DNA of 64,000 bases. Origin: Agelaius tricolor. Taxonomy: Eukaryota; Chordata; Aves; Passeriformes; Icteridae. The notes below the pieces were generated by a model. The model had not been told where the DNA came from. It saw only the letters and a list, made by a program, of their open reading frames with translations, and searched no databases. A program made the position numbers and the translations under genes. The stretch lies in assembly GCA_023055355.1 (NCBI GenBank), contig JALJCS010000001.1, positions 107,152,881 through 107,216,880 on the forward strand, given 5' to 3'. Position 1 is the stretch's first letter, and every line of letters begins with the position of its first letter. This document shows, piece by piece, positions 62,801-64,000 of the stretch.

Positions 62801-64000
62801 CTGCTACAGTAGCTGCTACTTATAATATGTTAATTCATTCATTTGTCTTTATGTTCTCCCATCTGGAACCAAAGTGAGATGCTAAATTAATAAATGACCC
62901 TTCTCTCTAGGAAGAATCAACTCTTGAAGGACACTATAGTGGTGACCATGGCTTGCTTTCTGCTCTGTGGCTTTGATTCTATTTTTCCAAATGTAAAAGG
63001 GCTATTTTATAAAGTGCTGGTGTTTAGATATCACATTCTGTGTGGTTGAGGATTCATACATATTATTATGTTTTCCTTTCTGCAAGGTCCAAAATTTGTT
63101 ACTAAATAGGAAAACAGATACCAACATTCAGCAAAAACTGCAAATCTCATATTCTTCAATTACTGGCAAACAGTTCTTTATGGAAAAAAAGTATATGCAA
63201 TGGATTGTGGTAACTTATAATTACCTTCATTAATCATTAAAAAAAAATAGATACAAGGGTTATTTCTTGGTTATTCACCCATTTGTAATTGATCAGATAA
63301 GAAAAAAAGTAAAATAAGCAAAAATATACTTTTATCACTATCTTAAAGGAAATTTCTCCTGAAGGACAAAAGATTTTCTTTATATATGCACATCTTGTTT
63401 ACTCTATCTGGATAGACCCTCTACCATCTCTTACAATAAAATTTGTGTTTAGAGCTCATTAAAACCATTCCTTGATGTTTAGATAGGGTCCTCTAGTGGA
63501 TTCTAATAACTATTTCCTTGTTTTGAGCACAAAAAATCTGAACATATAAACCAAAAAGACCCACATGATATTGTTCATACAGTACTGCTGTTAAATATTT
63601 AAGACCACCCTTGAAAAAAAAAAAATCAATAATATTTTCCTAGACATGAATTTAGCTACTAAGTATGACATTAAAATAGTTTTAGGATTTCTGGTTCCAG
63701 AAATAGTAATTTGACCTACATGGAAGAAATTGATTGTGAATGAGGCATAAATTGTCCATAATTTTTTAATTATATGTAACCAAAATGAACAAGAACTGTT
63801 GTTTTTTGCGCTTCCTAAGTAACATGCCTGCAGTGACTAGAAAGTTAATATTTTGCAGTGGTCACAAACTGTTAGCAACAGTTAGAGTGGTTGAAATTAT
63901 GCCATTTCCTTTGCTAATTATAAATAGTGTCATCACCTAGTTTGTTTTTTTTTTTTTTAAATTTCATACCGATTACAAGAAATAATAAATTGATAGTAAG
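59817..64000. other. AT-rich host non-coding DNA
   Basis: No gene, RNA gene or clear mobile element is seen. Only short open frames and A- or T-runs are present. Confidence 0.5.

Noticed and set aside
1..64000. CRISPR array, bacterial operon or phage content
   Set aside because: No spaced direct repeats or prokaryotic gene layout. All evidence is for vertebrate nuclear DNA.

Overview
The window reads as nuclear DNA from a bird, most likely a songbird-like lineage. The evidence is several CR1 LINE copies with the typical avian 3' end (ATTCTATGATTCT-type), old LTR fragments and a host background that is AT-rich and gene-poor. No host protein-coding gene, tRNA or rRNA gene could be supported. 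Most short open frames outside the retroelements look like chance.

The main content is a complete endogenous retrovirus (ERV) on the minus strand at 1774-10495 (8,722 bp). It has two 604-bp LTRs differing at only three positions, a perfect 6-bp target-site duplication (CTGGCT), and a tRNA-Lys-type primer binding site. It also has a polypurine tract, a leader with a candidate splice donor, and open gag, pro-pol and env frames. Transcription would run from high to low coordinates: 5' LTR (9892-10495), leader, gag (9501-7459), pro-pol in the -1 frame (7462-3878), env (3798-2428), PPT, 3' LTR (1774-2377). Gag is joined to Pro-Pol by a textbook A AAA AAC slippery heptamer directly before the gag stop. 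Env would come from a spliced RNA whose likely acceptor lies 10 nt before the env ATG. The provirus sits inside an older CR1 copy in the same orientation and splits it into 1136-1773 and 10496-10765.

The rest (10.8-64 kb) is AT-rich non-coding DNA. It holds CR1 pieces at 15.9, 25.4-26.0, 30.2-31.3, 42.3 and 59.0-59.8 kb. There are LTR fragments at 30.5-31.1 kb (inserted into a CR1), about 39.2-39.66 kb (tentative) and 47.8-48.36 kb (probable solo LTR). It also holds a perfect (GGGAA)18 array, a 311-bp block with no G or C, and several short duplications.

The most interesting object is the provirus: it looks young and structurally intact, and it combines traits of different retroviral genera. 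Gag is beta-like with one zinc knuckle, protease is fused to pol in a single -1 frame, and Env is alpha-type with an internal fusion loop and CX6CC.
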